Numbered from the stretch's first letter, positions 19,640-28,600 are shown. The stretch is 64,000 nt of DNA from Photobacterium sp. TY1-4 (GCF_025398175.1 NZ_CP099735.1:1178001-1242000); one strand, 5' to 3'. Numbers and translations: made by a program. Notes: generated by a model not told the origin, from the sequence alone.

Positions 19640-20272
19640 ATGTTTAATTGGTTTAAAAAGAAAAATGTCGAACCCCAACAACCGGATGCCCCGGAAATCC
19701 TCGGACTCCGGCTGGGCGGCGCCTTCGAACTGGATGACTTGAAACTGCGCCTGATCGAGCCCGATTTGATTATCGAAGGCGCGGCGCGCACCCAACTGAT
19801 CAAAGCCGTCGGGGAAGTGCTCCTGGATGAGCAAACCCGCCTGCTGCGCTACTACACCGACGATGACGGCTTTGTCCAGGTCCTCACCCATGGCACCGGC
19901 GACAGTGACGTCAGCGAGGTCAAGCTCTATTACTTCTACGACAGCAAACCAATCGATACCGACACCGCCTGGGAGCATCTGCTCAATGACCAGTTGGTTC
20001 AGCCGCACTGGGAACTGGAAGGCCACACCTTTGATAAAGTGTGGGAGAACACCCGCCCCGTGGTCATGACCGAAAAAACCTGGCAGGAAAACGGCACCAT
20101 CACCGAGACCGACCAGTTCGTCATGATCTACGACCGCAGCATCGGCAACGATATCTTCGAGTCCCTGTTTGTGGCCGGTGAAGAGAAAATTATTCATCAC
20201 CGGGCGGAAAGAGCACTGGTGCTCAGCACCGGCATGAATCTGACCCCGACCGATTTTAAACTGATTGGCTAA
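19640..20272 (+). CDS. yjfK: YjfK family protein (DUF2491)
   Basis: The 210-aa protein matches DUF2491/YjfK: it opens MFNWFKKKNVEPQQPDAPEI, continues LGLRLGGAFELDDLKLRL, and later has YTDDDGFVQVLT and VKLYYFYDSK. No enzymatic motif is evident and no membrane segment, so it is probably cytosolic and may sit at the membrane through its basic Trp/Phe-rich start. AGGAG lies 7-8 bases upstream. Function is unknown in all species; operon position links it to the PspA-like and channel genes. Confidence 0.87.
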   Translation: MFNWFKKKNVEPQQPDAPEILGLRLGGAFELDDLKLRLIEPDLIIEGAARTQLIKAVGEVLLDEQTRLLRYYTDDDGFVQVLTHGTGDSDVSEVKLYYFYDSKPIDTDTAWEHLLNDQLVQPHWELEGHTFDKVWENTRPVVMTEKTWQENGTITETDQFVMIYDRSIGNDIFESLFVAGEEKIIHHRAERALVLSTGMNLTPTDFKLIG

Positions 20273-20302
20273 ATCGCCAAGACAACTCAACTAGGAAGTC
20301 AC

Positions 20303-20719
20303 ATGGAAACACTCACGCAATCTTTGGCCGGCCTTGGCGCCTTTTTACTGTATTTTACCCTGTCTCTGGCCTTTCTCATGCTGTTCAAAGTGGTCTACGT
20401 CCGCTTCACCCCGCATGATGAGTGGAAATTGGTCAAAGAAGGCCAGAACATTGCGGCCGCCATCGGCCTGTCCGGTTCGATCATCGGCTACTGCCTGGCG
20501 ATTGCCGGGGCAGCCAGCAACTCCGTCAACCTGCTGGACTTCGCGCTCTGGGGGATTGTCGCCTTGTTCGCCCAGTTGATTGCTTTCTATCTGCTGCGGT
20601 TTGGCTTCATGCCGCGTATTGTTGAGCGTATCGAAGCCGGTGAAATCCCGGCCGGGATTGTCATGGCCGCCACATCGATTTCCGTCGGGCTGCTCAACGC
20701 TGCCTGTATGACCTACTAG
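20303..20719 (+). CDS. yjfL: YjfL family membrane protein (DUF350)
   Basis: The 138-aa product has four hydrophobic helices (AFLLYFTLSLAFLMLFKVVY, AAIGLSGSIIGYCLAIAGA, WGIVALFAQLIAFYLLRFGF and GIVMAATSISVGLLNAACM) separated by a charged loop (TPHDEWKLVKEGQNIA). This is the DUF350 arrangement of two repeated helix pairs. DUF350 genes are often found beside PspA-like and DUF1190 genes; their role is not known. An AGGA site precedes the ATG, and the next gene starts 9 bases after its stop. Confidence 0.9.
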   Translation: METLTQSLAGLGAFLLYFTLSLAFLMLFKVVYVRFTPHDEWKLVKEGQNIAAAIGLSGSIIGYCLAIAGAASNSVNLLDFALWGIVALFAQLIAFYLLRFGFMPRIVERIEAGEIPAGIVMAATSISVGLLNAACMTY

Positions 20720-20728
20720 GAGATCGGC

Positions 20729-21367
20729 ATGAAACGAAGCAAACAGGTCGTTTTGCCGAGCATGCGCAAGCTCGGCATGCAAACAAACTGGCGTGTGGGG
20801 CGTGCCGCACCGGTCACGGTCGCCTTTGCCGGCGCCATGTTATCCGGGTGTAGTGACAGCGAGAAAGATGCGACGATTTATCAGAGCCTGACTGACTGCG
20901 TCAATGATAACCCCAACTACAGCCAGGAGTGCCGGGCAGCGTATCAGTTCGCCCTGGAAGAAGCGGCCCGCACCGCACCCAAATACCGCACTGAATATGA
21001 CTGTAGCGCTGAGTTCGGAGTCAATGCCTGTATTGAGACGCCGAATGATAATAACTGGTTTATGCCGGCCATGGCTGGGTTTATGTTCAGCCGCCTGATC
21101 GATAGTGATCGCCGATATTATTCCCAGCCGATGTTCCGGTCTTACTATCCCGGCAGTATTTTCTACGATCGCTGGACCACGGCAGACGGCTACGACTATG
21201 GCCGCAGCAGTTACCGCAAAACCAAGGTTCGGGTCTCGCAGGACCACATGAAGCCCAAACCGACGGTCAGCCGCACCATCTCGCGCGGTGGCTTCGGCTC
21301 CACCGTCTCGGCCAAATCCAGCTGGAGCCGCTCTTCCTCCGGCGGCAGCAAAAGCTGGGGCGGCTGA
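20729..21367 (+). CDS. yjfM: YjfM-like lipoprotein (DUF1190)
   Basis: The 212-aa protein has a signal region ending in the lipobox LSGC (GAMLSGCSDSEKDATIY), so a lipoprotein is predicted. The domain has conserved cysteine pairs (TDCVNDNPNYSQECRAAY and YDCSAEFGVNACIE) and ends in a Ser/Gly-rich tail (SSGGSKSWGG), both typical of DUF1190. The basic N terminus is long (about 30 residues) before the hydrophobic core, so translation may really begin at the inner Met. It is the last gene of the operon and is followed by a terminator. Confidence 0.87.
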   Translation: MKRSKQVVLPSMRKLGMQTNWRVGRAAPVTVAFAGAMLSGCSDSEKDATIYQSLTDCVNDNPNYSQECRAAYQFALEEAARTAPKYRTEYDCSAEFGVNACIETPNDNNWFMPAMAGFMFSRLIDSDRRYYSQPMFRSYYPGSIFYDRWTTADGYDYGRSSYRKTKVRVSQDHMKPKPTVSRTISRGGFGSTVSAKSSWSRSSSGGSKSWGG

Positions 21368-21387
21368 CAGACCAGCCAGCCAACCCA

Positions 21388-21419
21388 ACACGGCCAGCAT
21401 GATTACTGGCCGTGTTTTA
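21388..21419 (+). terminator. Intrinsic terminator of the yjf operon
   Basis: ACACGGCCAG (21388-21397) pairs perfectly with CTGGCCGTGT (21406-21415) across an 8-base loop, followed by TTTA. It separates the yjf operon from the convergent peroxidase gene. Confidence 0.82.
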
Positions 21420-21448
21420 TGGCATAGTTAGATCGCCGCCCTGAGCGC

Positions 21449-22741
21449 TTAATTGCCCTTCGGCGCAAACGGATCGCTGAAAATCGGATTACTCAGGAAG
21501 GTTTCGTCCGTCAGAGTCATGAGAAAAGCCACTAGCGCCTCTTTCTCCTCCTGGGTCAGATTCATTTTCACCGGCGGTCCGTTGGTACGGCCCCCCTGGC
21601 GTAAATCCGGACTGAGATTGGGATGGGACTGCACACCGCTGTTATAGAACTCCACCACCTCCATCAGGGTCGCAAAGCGGCCGTCATGCATATAGGGTGC
21701 GCCGACTTCGACATTTCGCAGCGAGGGTGATTTGAAGAACCCGCCACCGGCCCCCGCATCCTGACTATTATCCGCATCCAGGCCATTCACATGAGAGCGA
21801 TCCAGGGTATGCGCCGAAGTCTGGTGACATTCAATGCAGCCCAGCGAGGCACTGTTACCGACGGGAAACCCGGAGAATAGCTGATGGCCCAGCATCTCCT
21901 GCTCGGTAAAGACAGCGGCAAAGTCCGGGTCATTCCACGCCCCGGCCGCAAACGCCTGATCGAATTTCGACTGGTAGGAAACCATCGTCCGGACAAACTG
22001 GGCCATGGCCAGGGCGATGCGTTCGCTGGTGATCGCCTCATCGCCGAAGGCCTGTTCAAACAGTTTCGGATAAAAACTGGTGAGCCCCAGTTTGACTTCC
22101 AGATCGAACAGGTTCATCCCCATTTCGACCGGATCCTGGATTGGCATCAGCACCTGCGCTTCCAGGGTATCGGCGCGTTCATCCCAGAAAAACTTGCCGG
22201 ATTTGTAATACGCGGCATTGGTCAGGCTCATGGAATGGCGCCCGGTTTTCCCACCGTCAAACCCGGTACTCAGTTTGGCCGGATCGGTAAACCCATGCTG
22301 TTGCTGATGGCAAGACGCGCAGGAGACCGCATCATTCGCCGACAAACGGACATCATAAAACAGCATTCGGCCCAGATTGGCACCGGCATTGGTGACCCGG
22401 TTGGAGAACGGCGTGTTGTCCTGAGAGCGGACATCACCAAACGGCGAGGTAGTCGCCGTATAATAGCGCGGCTGCGCCATCAGATAGGCTTCATAATCGG
22501 GTATTTCGGCGACAGCTGGCAACGGCAGCCCATCGATATCAACCCGCGGCTCCGGCGGCGTCTCCTCCGCCGGTGGTGTCTCCGGTTCAGGGTCAGACGC
22601 AGGCGGACTTTCCGCTCCCGGCCCGGCCTCTTCGCCCACCACACTATTATCAACAGTCACTTCATCAACACCGGTATTGTCCCGGCATGACACCGCAGAG
22701 GTCAGCACGACGGCCAACAGCACCCACTCAGAAGTATTCAT
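21449..22741 (-). CDS. Di-haem cytochrome c peroxidase family protein
   Basis: The 430-aa exported protein has two c-type haem sites, CASCH (SANDAVSCASCHQQQHGFTD) and CIECH (ASLGCIECHQTSAHTLD), and the MauG/CcpA-family phrases GRMLFYDVRLS, FFWDERADTLEAQ and GAPYMHDGRFATLMEVVEFY. The family reduces hydrogen peroxide in the periplasm or oxidises special substrates. The N terminus is a signal sequence ending near a cysteine (SAVSC), which could be a lipobox, followed by a Pro/Glu-rich spacer. The ATG at 22741 has AGGAG 8 bases upstream; a GTG three codons earlier is less likely. The gene is monocistronic. Confidence 0.92.
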   Translation of the reverse strand: MNTSEWVLLAVVLTSAVSCRDNTGVDEVTVDNSVVGEEAGPGAESPPASDPEPETPPAEETPPEPRVDIDGLPLPAVAEIPDYEAYLMAQPRYYTATTSPFGDVRSQDNTPFSNRVTNAGANLGRMLFYDVRLSANDAVSCASCHQQQHGFTDPAKLSTGFDGGKTGRHSMSLTNAAYYKSGKFFWDERADTLEAQVLMPIQDPVEMGMNLFDLEVKLGLTSFYPKLFEQAFGDEAITSERIALAMAQFVRTMVSYQSKFDQAFAAGAWNDPDFAAVFTEQEMLGHQLFSGFPVGNSASLGCIECHQTSAHTLDRSHVNGLDADNSQDAGAGGGFFKSPSLRNVEVGAPYMHDGRFATLMEVVEFYNSGVQSHPNLSPDLRQGGRTNGPPVKMNLTQEEKEALVAFLMTLTDETFLSNPIFSDPFAPKGN

Positions 22742-22973
22742 CAGAAACACTCCTACCTAGCCAAATTATATTTTTATTATGTATGGGTTGTTAGACAGAA
22801 AGCCTACGCCCCGTTGTACAAACTCTAGCAGGGGGTTGGGTGTCTCAATTCTGACTCATGAGAGGACGCACGACCGGGATCAGCAGAGTTCAGCGTCAGA
22901 TCAGGGTGATATGTGGCAGGCGAATCGCCGATAAAAGAGCGGCGTGGCAGGAAATCAGGCTGAACGGCCCAGC

Positions 22974-23333
22974 CTACACCTTGGTATTGAGCAGCGTGCC
23001 GGTCATCTCGTTAGACCGCTGGAGCACATTGGCACCGGCCTGGTTATACAGCTTGGCCTGAAGCAAATCCACCGCGGCATTCACCGGATCGGGACGTTGG
23101 CCTGAAGCGCTGTGTTCGGCAGCAGATGTCTGAGACATTGCGGGATTTGCCAGTGCGCGAGTGTTGCTTGATGCACCAGAGTTGGCAGATGCGCCAGGGT
23201 TGGTCGATGCACCAGAGTTGGCAGATTGCGCCGCCGGCAGACTGGCATCATGGATATTTCGGGCTGCCGAATTGGCCATGCCTTGCGCCTGGTTCAGCAA
23301 CTGAACCCCGGCGTGGTGCGCGGAAATCGTCAT
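22974..23333 (-). CDS. Small FlgC-like orphan protein with GAS repeats
   Basis: The 119-aa product starts MTISAHHAGVQLLNQAQGMANSAARNIHD and ends with a helix DPVNAAVDLLQAKLYNQAGANVL ... NEMTGTLLNTKV; I quote only short pieces. These two ends resemble the N- and C-terminal helices of flagellar rod proteins such as FlgC, and similar short proteins are often annotated as flagellar. Between them lies a low-complexity Ala/Ser/Asn/Gly linker built partly from 18-bp DNA repeats. No flagellar gene is nearby. AAGGA precedes the ATG by 6 bases. Function is unknown. Confidence 0.75.
   Translation of the reverse strand: MTISAHHAGVQLLNQAQGMANSAARNIHDASLPAAQSANSGASTNPGASANSGASSNTRALANPAMSQTSAAEHSASGQRPDPVNAAVDLLQAKLYNQAGANVLQRSNEMTGTLLNTKV
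23170..23223. repeat. Three 18-bp tandem repeats inside a coding region
   Basis: Units at 23170-23187, 23188-23205 and 23206-23223 share GATGC(A/G)CCAG(A/G)GTTGG; the first and third are identical. On the coding strand each unit gives six residues (ANSGAS, TNPGAS, ANSGAS), so gain or loss of units keeps the frame. Confidence 0.85.
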
Positions 23334-23428
23334 GGACGGTCCTTGTCTTACCGGTCAATGAAAAGAGTGTTCATGATGAGCCAGCGTCCGGGCATTGTCA
23401 AATCGCCCGTTCCAATAAACGATTCAGG

Positions 23429-24430
23429 TTAAAGGCTTTCTCCCAGCTCAATCTGATACCCCAAATCGATCCGGGCCGGCCAGTCGGTTTGCCCTTTCAA
23501 GCGCGCCAGCAACTGCTCGGCAGCCACCTTGCCGATTTGCTCCCGGGGTGTCACCACCGTGGCTAACCGTGGCAGCATAGTCTGACTGATATCATGACCG
23601 TGGAAACCGGCAATCGCAATCTTCCCAGGAACTGCAATGCCCCGGCGCTGGCATTCAAAGACGGCGCCAATGGCCAGATCATCATTGGTACAGAAGATCC
23701 CGTCGACATCCGGATGCTGTGCCAGCATCTGACCGAGCAGCCGCGCCCCCAGCGTAAAAGAAGAGGCTTCTTCGGTCTGAATGGTCAATGGCGCAATCCC
23801 TGCCGTTTCCATGGCCTGGCGATAGCCGGCCATTTTCAGTCGCGTCCGCTCATCCATCCGGGCGGCAAAATAGGCGATTTTCCGGCAACCGCGTTGCAGC
23901 ATGGCTTCGGTCATCGCCTGACCGGCCGCCAGATTATCAAAGCCCACCGCCTGCTCGATGCTCGGCGAGACGGAATCCATAATCTCAATCACGGGGATTG
24001 CTGCGGTGTGCAGCATTTTTCGCGCCCGCTCGGTATGCACACTTTCCGATAGGATCATCGCATCCACGTTGTAGGACAGCAGCGACGCAATGCTCTGCTC
24101 CTCCAGCTCCGGGCTGTAGCCATAGTGCGCCAGCATGGTCTGATACCCGGCCGGAGCCGTGACCGATTCAATGCCGCGGATCACTTCAGCAAACACCTGG
24201 TTGGTCAGCGAAGGCACCAGAACCCCAATCGCATTACTCTTGGCATTGGAGAGAATATCCGGCGCGCGGTTGGGAATGTAGCCCAGCACTTCCACTGCGG
24301 CAGCAATTTTTGCCTGCAACGCTTCAGAGACCTGAGACGGGTCGCGCAGGCACCGGCTGACCGTCATCTTGGTGACGCCGACCTGATCGGCAATATCTTG
24401 TAAGGTGGGACGTTTTTTCTTAACCGCCAT
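23429..24430 (-). CDS. gntR: LacI-family gluconate repressor GntR
   Basis: The 333-aa protein has the LacI HTH (LQDIADQVGVTKMTVSRCL) followed by the hinge (YIPNRAPDILSNAKSNAIG) and a periplasmic-binding-type sugar domain (VPSLTNQVFAEVIRGIE). These phrases match gluconate-utilisation repressors. Supporting context is strong: gluconokinase, 6-phosphogluconate dehydrogenase and a TRAP transporter adjoin it, and copies of the GntR operator ATGTTACCGGTAACAT occur upstream of gntR and of the transporter operon. It is probably autoregulated and released by gluconate. Confidence 0.93.
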   Translation of the reverse strand: MAVKKKRPTLQDIADQVGVTKMTVSRCLRDPSQVSEALQAKIAAAVEVLGYIPNRAPDILSNAKSNAIGVLVPSLTNQVFAEVIRGIESVTAPAGYQTMLAHYGYSPELEEQSIASLLSYNVDAMILSESVHTERARKMLHTAAIPVIEIMDSVSPSIEQAVGFDNLAAGQAMTEAMLQRGCRKIAYFAARMDERTRLKMAGYRQAMETAGIAPLTIQTEEASSFTLGARLLGQMLAQHPDVDGIFCTNDDLAIGAVFECQRRGIAVPGKIAIAGFHGHDISQTMLPRLATVVTPREQIGKVAAEQLLARLKGQTDWPARIDLGYQIELGESL

Positions 24431-24447
24431 GATGCTCTATCGTCTTG

Positions 24448-24463
24448 ATGTTACTGGTAACAT
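24448..24463. promoter_or_regulatory. GntR operator upstream of gntR
   Basis: ATGTTACTGGTAACAT is a 15 of 16 match to the E. coli GntR operator ATGTTACCGGTAACAT as recalled. It lies 18 bases upstream of the gntR start and would block initiation, giving autoregulation. Confidence 0.85.
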
Positions 24464-24536
24464 TGTACCTGATTTTTATCCGGTTTTAGCATAGCGCGCA
24501 AGTTACCTGGATCAAAGAAACCAAATTAACTGGGCC

Positions 24537-24564
24537 AAAAACAAAACGCACCCGGATGGGCGCG
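24537..24564 (-). terminator. Intrinsic terminator after the gnd-type gene
   Basis: Read on the minus strand, a seven-pair stem CGCGCCC/GGGTGCG with one G-T pair and a 4-base ATCC loop is followed by TTTTGTTTTT. It closes the TRAP-gntK-gnd transcript and separates it from gntR, which therefore has its own promoter. Confidence 0.8.
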
Positions 24565-24570
24565 CTGTCT

Positions 24571-26082
24571 TTACTGGGCTTGTTGCACGCGAGGCGTCGT
24601 GCTCCAGGTGAGATGGAACTTGTCCGCTTCCGGCTGATCCGTCCGCGAATAGGTGTGCGAGCCAAAGTAGTCGCGTTGCGCCTGCAACAGATTCGCCGGC
24701 AGCACCGCACAGCGCAGCGCATCGAAGTAGCTCTGGGCCGAACCAATTCCCGGCATCGGCACCCCTTGCAGGGCCGCGTTGGCCACCGCACTGCGCCAGC
24801 CCGTTGCTCTCTCGGCCAGCTCGGTCCGGAAGTGCTCGGCAAACAACAGGTTTTCCAACGCAGGGTTTTGCTGATACGCAGCGGTCACCTGCTGCAGGAA
24901 AATAGCCCGGATGATACACCCGGCGCGCCAGATCTTCGCAATCGCCGCGAAGTCGAGTTGCCAGCCCTGACGCTCGGAGGTGGTTTTGAGCAGGTCAAAG
25001 CCCTGCGCATACACCGCCAGCTTGGCACAATAGAGCGCATCATGCAGCTCACGCAACACGGCTTCTTGATCCAGTACTGTCTCTTGGCCCTGCGTTTTCA
25101 CCGGGCTGGCATGCGTATTGAACAGCGCCGCGGCGGTGGTCCGCTGCGATTTCTGGCTGCTCATCGCCCGAGCAAACACCGCCTGCGCAATGGTTGGTGC
25201 CGGACTGCCTTCCTGCAAACTGTTGACCGCCGTCCACAATCCGGTGCCTTTCTGACCGGCCTTATCCAGCACCACTTCTACAAACGGCGCGCCTGTTTCC
25301 GGATCCCGGGTTTGCAGAATATCAGCGCTGATTTCCATCAGGTAGCTGTTCAACACCCCTTGGTTCCAGCGGGCAAACACCTGACCGATTTCCGCCGCAG
25401 GCATCGCCAGCACCTCAGACAGGTAATGATACACTTCGCAAATCAGCTGCATGTCGGCATATTCGATGCCGTTATGCACCATTTTCACATAATGACCGGC
25501 CCCCGCCGGGCCAAGATAGGCCGCGCATGCTTCGCCATCATCGAACGGCCCGACCGGCATGCCCTCGGCATCGACTTTCGCCGCAATCGCGTGCCACATC
25601 GGTTTCACATACTGCCAGGCGGACGCATCGCCGCTGGCCATCAGAGACGGGCCGAGACGGGCCCCGGCTTCACCGCCGGAAACCGCGGTACTGAAAAAAC
25701 GCAGCTTACCCTGATAGCGACGTTCCCGGGCTTCAGTGTCGGTCCACAGGCTGTTGCCGGTATCAATCACAATATCTTCCGGCTGCAACCCGGCGGCCAG
25801 CAATTCATCGGTCACCTGATCAACGATCGCCCCGGCCGGGACGCTCAACGCAATCACCCGGGGCGTCGCTAACTTTGCCAGTAGCTCAGTCAGATTCACC
25901 GCTGCCACAAAGCGCCCTCTTCCCGGCGCGGCTGCCAGTTCGGCGGCTCCCTGCTCGGTACGGGCCACATGGTCTGGGTTGAGATCAAAACCGGCCACCT
26001 GAAACCCGTGATCGATCAGATTCAGCGCCAGGCTCTTGCCCATCACGCCCAGGCCAATCATGGCAATCTCTGCATTATGCAT
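24571..26082 (-). CDS. gnd: 6-phosphogluconate dehydrogenase, decarboxylating
   Basis: This cytosolic enzyme oxidises and decarboxylates 6-phosphogluconate to ribulose-5-phosphate with NADP. Motifs are the dinucleotide fold GLGVMGKSLALNLIDHG, the substrate loop VSGGEAGARLGPSLM, and the catalytic lysine region AGHYVKMVHNGIEYADMQLI. At 503 aa it is somewhat longer than the 468-aa E. coli enzyme; the C-terminal end still shows the YFGSHTYSRTD-type signature. Its start overlaps the gntK end by 8 bases, showing coupling. With gluconokinase upstream it completes entry of gluconate into the pentose phosphate pathway, where tal and tkt act. Confidence 0.95.
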   Translation of the reverse strand: MHNAEIAMIGLGVMGKSLALNLIDHGFQVAGFDLNPDHVARTEQGAAELAAAPGRGRFVAAVNLTELLAKLATPRVIALSVPAGAIVDQVTDELLAAGLQPEDIVIDTGNSLWTDTEARERRYQGKLRFFSTAVSGGEAGARLGPSLMASGDASAWQYVKPMWHAIAAKVDAEGMPVGPFDDGEACAAYLGPAGAGHYVKMVHNGIEYADMQLICEVYHYLSEVLAMPAAEIGQVFARWNQGVLNSYLMEISADILQTRDPETGAPFVEVVLDKAGQKGTGLWTAVNSLQEGSPAPTIAQAVFARAMSSQKSQRTTAAALFNTHASPVKTQGQETVLDQEAVLRELHDALYCAKLAVYAQGFDLLKTTSERQGWQLDFAAIAKIWRAGCIIRAIFLQQVTAAYQQNPALENLLFAEHFRTELAERATGWRSAVANAALQGVPMPGIGSAQSYFDALRCAVLPANLLQAQRDYFGSHTYSRTDQPEADKFHLTWSTTPRVQQAQ

Positions 26083-26578
26083 GGCTTATCTCCTCAATTG
26101 CGCTCAGGGCCGCGCTGACCACAGCATCCACATCCTGGCGGATATCAATAAACAGCGCTTCACCCGCCGCCGGCTCTTCCAACGCCTCGAACTGGCTGCG
26201 CAGCATGGCTTCGCCGTTGAAATAATGATTGGCCCGCTGTTGATGGCGTGACCAGATGGTGTCAAACGCCCCTTGCAGGTAAACAATCACCAGCTCCGGG
26301 TTGTTTTCACGCAATATATCGCGGTAATGCGCTTTTAGCGCCGAACACGCCACCACAGCGGTGTCCCGCTCGACAAACAGCTGATTTAAGGTTTTCAACC
26401 AGCCGTAGCGATCCTCATCGGTCAGCGGGATCCCCTCTCGCATCTTGGCGACGTTTTCCGGCGGATGATAATCGTCGCCATCAAAAAAGGTCAGTCCCAA
26501 CGCCGCCGCAATCTTGCTTCCAATCAAGCTCTTGCCGCAGCCTGAAACCCCCATGACCAGAATTTTTTTTGGTTTCAT
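26075..26578 (-). CDS. gntK: Gluconokinase
   Basis: This kinase phosphorylates gluconate to 6-phosphogluconate with ATP. The 167-aa product has the P-loop GVSGCGKSLIGS, the GntK motif FFDGDDYHPPENVAKMREG, the LTDEDRYGWL segment and the arginine lid SRHQQRANHYF. The start MKPKKILVMG has GGGGAAG upstream; ten further in-frame codons exist but look untranslated. It lies 80 bases after the TRAP permease gene and overlaps the dehydrogenase gene. Confidence 0.96.
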   Translation of the reverse strand: MKPKKILVMGVSGCGKSLIGSKIAAALGLTFFDGDDYHPPENVAKMREGIPLTDEDRYGWLKTLNQLFVERDTAVVACSALKAHYRDILRENNPELVIVYLQGAFDTIWSRHQQRANHYFNGEAMLRSQFEALEEPAAGEALFIDIRQDVDAVVSAALSAIEEISHA

Positions 26579-26658
26579 TGGACAATACTTCCCCCGGTCC
26601 CTGACCAAGTCAGGGACACCGATGTCAAATTAAAAAAGAAAGTTCGAATGTGTTGCTG

Positions 26659-27984
26659 CTACTGCCACCACATGGCCAGTTGAGGGAACAGAATCACTAA
26701 GCTCAGCACGAAGACCTGCAAGGCGATAAATGGCAGCAGTGAGCTAAAGATTTCACCCAGACTGATGTCTTTCGGGGCCACCGACTTGAGATAGAATGCC
26801 GCCGGGCCAAAAGGCGGTGACAGGAAAGAGACCTGCATGTTCAGACAGAACACCACGCCAAACCAGACCGGGTCATAACCCAGGCTGGTAATGATCGGCA
26901 CAAAGATCGGCATGGTCAGCAGCGCAACGCCGACCCAGTCGAGGAACATCCCCAGCACCAGCAAAATCACCATCATGATCATCAGCGTGACAAACGCGCT
27001 GCCGCCGCTCAGGGCCAGAATCGTTTCTTCGACAAAATCTATGCCGCCCATCAGGTTGTAGACCCCCACCAGCGCGCTGGCACCGATACCGATCCACATG
27101 ATCATGCCGCAGGTCCGCATGGTCGCGACCGCACTGTCTTTGAGCATGTTCCAGGACATTTCTTTGCGGATCAGCGCACTGATCATAATCCCGACCACAC
27201 CCAGCGCCGAGGCTTCCGTCACCGACGCCACGCCGGTATAAATGCTGCCCAGCACCACAGCGACTGACAGCAGCGGGAAAAACAGCGCCTTGAAATAGCT
27301 GATCTCTTCGGCAGGTTCGGCCTCGCCGTTCAGGCTGTCACTTGGGAGCGGTGCCAGCGCCGGATTGAGCTTACAGCGGATCAGCACGTAGCCGATGTAG
27401 CTGGCCGCCAGCAGCAGAGCCGGCACAAACGAGGCTTTAAACAGATCGCCAATCGATACGCTGGCCGTCATGCCGTAGATAATCAACACGATACTCGGCG
27501 GCAGCATGGTCCCCAATGCACCACCGGCACAGGTGGTGCCGATCGCCAGTTTACGGTCATAGCCCAGACGCAACATCTGTGGCAGCGCCAAAATCCCCAA
27601 CAGCACGGTTTCGCCGCCGATCACCCCGGACATCGAGGCCAACAGCACCGCCACCAGCAGGGTCTGCACTGCAACCCCGCCGCGCACTTTCCGACCGACC
27701 GACTTCATCGCATCGAACAGGTCGCGGGCAATCCCGGAGCGATCGAGCAAGGCCGCCATCAGGACAAACATCGGCACCGCAAGGAACACGTAACCAGAAG
27801 CAAAGCTGTAGGTACGGCTCGCAATCAGCGGCAGCGCATCAACCCCGAACCAACCCAGGGTAAAGAAAATCGCGACAAAGCCGGTGACAAATGCCAGCTG
27901 CATGCCGGTCAGCAACAGACCGATCATCATGACCAGCATCAGCAGGCTGCCCCAGCCAATGCCCATTGAAGACAAATCAAACAT
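26659..27984 (-). CDS. TRAP transporter large permease (DctM type)
   Basis: The 441-aa integral membrane protein belongs to the DctM/SiaM large subunit of tripartite ATP-independent periplasmic transporters, which drives Na+- or H+-coupled uptake of organic acids. It has about 12 helices and the family phrases IYGMTASVSIGDLFKASFVPA, GGETVLLGILALPQMLRLGY and FGPAAFYLKSVAPKDISLGE. The start ATG overlaps the end of the small permease gene by 8 bases. Context indicates gluconate (or a related aldonate) as substrate. Confidence 0.93.
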   Translation of the reverse strand: MFDLSSMGIGWGSLLMLVMMIGLLLTGMQLAFVTGFVAIFFTLGWFGVDALPLIASRTYSFASGYVFLAVPMFVLMAALLDRSGIARDLFDAMKSVGRKVRGGVAVQTLLVAVLLASMSGVIGGETVLLGILALPQMLRLGYDRKLAIGTTCAGGALGTMLPPSIVLIIYGMTASVSIGDLFKASFVPALLLAASYIGYVLIRCKLNPALAPLPSDSLNGEAEPAEEISYFKALFFPLLSVAVVLGSIYTGVASVTEASALGVVGIMISALIRKEMSWNMLKDSAVATMRTCGMIMWIGIGASALVGVYNLMGGIDFVEETILALSGGSAFVTLMIMMVILLVLGMFLDWVGVALLTMPIFVPIITSLGYDPVWFGVVFCLNMQVSFLSPPFGPAAFYLKSVAPKDISLGEIFSSLLPFIALQVFVLSLVILFPQLAMWWQ

Positions 27985-28534
27985 CGTTATGCTTCCCCAG
28001 CCCTGCAATTTCTTGAATCAGGTGCAATACAAATTGGATCACGAGAATACAGAAGGTGATAAAAATCAGTCCTTTGAGCAACGCCGGATACGGTGCATTC
28101 AACACCGAGCCCGAGGTTTCCAGCCGCAATTCGCCCCACGGGGTAAACCAGGCTTCCTGAGCCATGACGAATGCGCTGTAGGCCATCATGCCCGCGAAGG
28201 CCAAACCAACCAGATGGTGGATCAGGTTGAGGTATTTACGCGTTTGGCCGGACACCGCATCGTAGATCAGCACCACACGGACGTGTTTATTGCTGGCAAA
28301 GGCGTAAATGCCGCCGATCACAAACAGGGAGCCGCCGATAAACGACGCGGTTTCATGCACCCAGGTGGTCGGCGCATCAAACACGTAGCGCATCACCACT
28401 TCGTAAAATGAGATGGCCACAGTGATCAGGAAGAACAGGCTGAGCAGGTTGCCGATTTTCAGCACCAGTTTGTCGAGCAGGTTACGCGGCTGCTCCTCCG
28501 GCTCAACCGGCGAATGCGGGGTTTGGTCGTTCAT
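27977..28534 (-). CDS. TRAP transporter small permease (DctQ type)
   Basis: The 185-aa protein has the four-helix DctQ layout: a polar N terminus, helix 1 (IGNLLSLFFLITVAISFYEV), the conserved RYVFDAPTTWVHE segment, and later helices (NLIHHLVGLAFAGMMAYSAF; LKGLIFITFCILVIQFVLHL). It partners the DctM-type subunit encoded next, with overlapping genes. Confidence 0.92.
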   Translation of the reverse strand: MNDQTPHSPVEPEEQPRNLLDKLVLKIGNLLSLFFLITVAISFYEVVMRYVFDAPTTWVHETASFIGGSLFVIGGIYAFASNKHVRVVLIYDAVSGQTRKYLNLIHHLVGLAFAGMMAYSAFVMAQEAWFTPWGELRLETSGSVLNAPYPALLKGLIFITFCILVIQFVLHLIQEIAGLGKHNDV

Positions 28535-28600
28535 GGTATGGATTCCAAAAACAGAGGGCAGGACTGCCCTCTCTCGATTAACACGTTAACAGCGGGACAC

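Noticed and set aside
24556..25872. Long open frame (438 aa) opposite the 6-phosphogluconate dehydrogenase gene
   Set aside because: A mirror of a GC-rich real gene on the other strand; Arg/His/Gln-rich with no domain.
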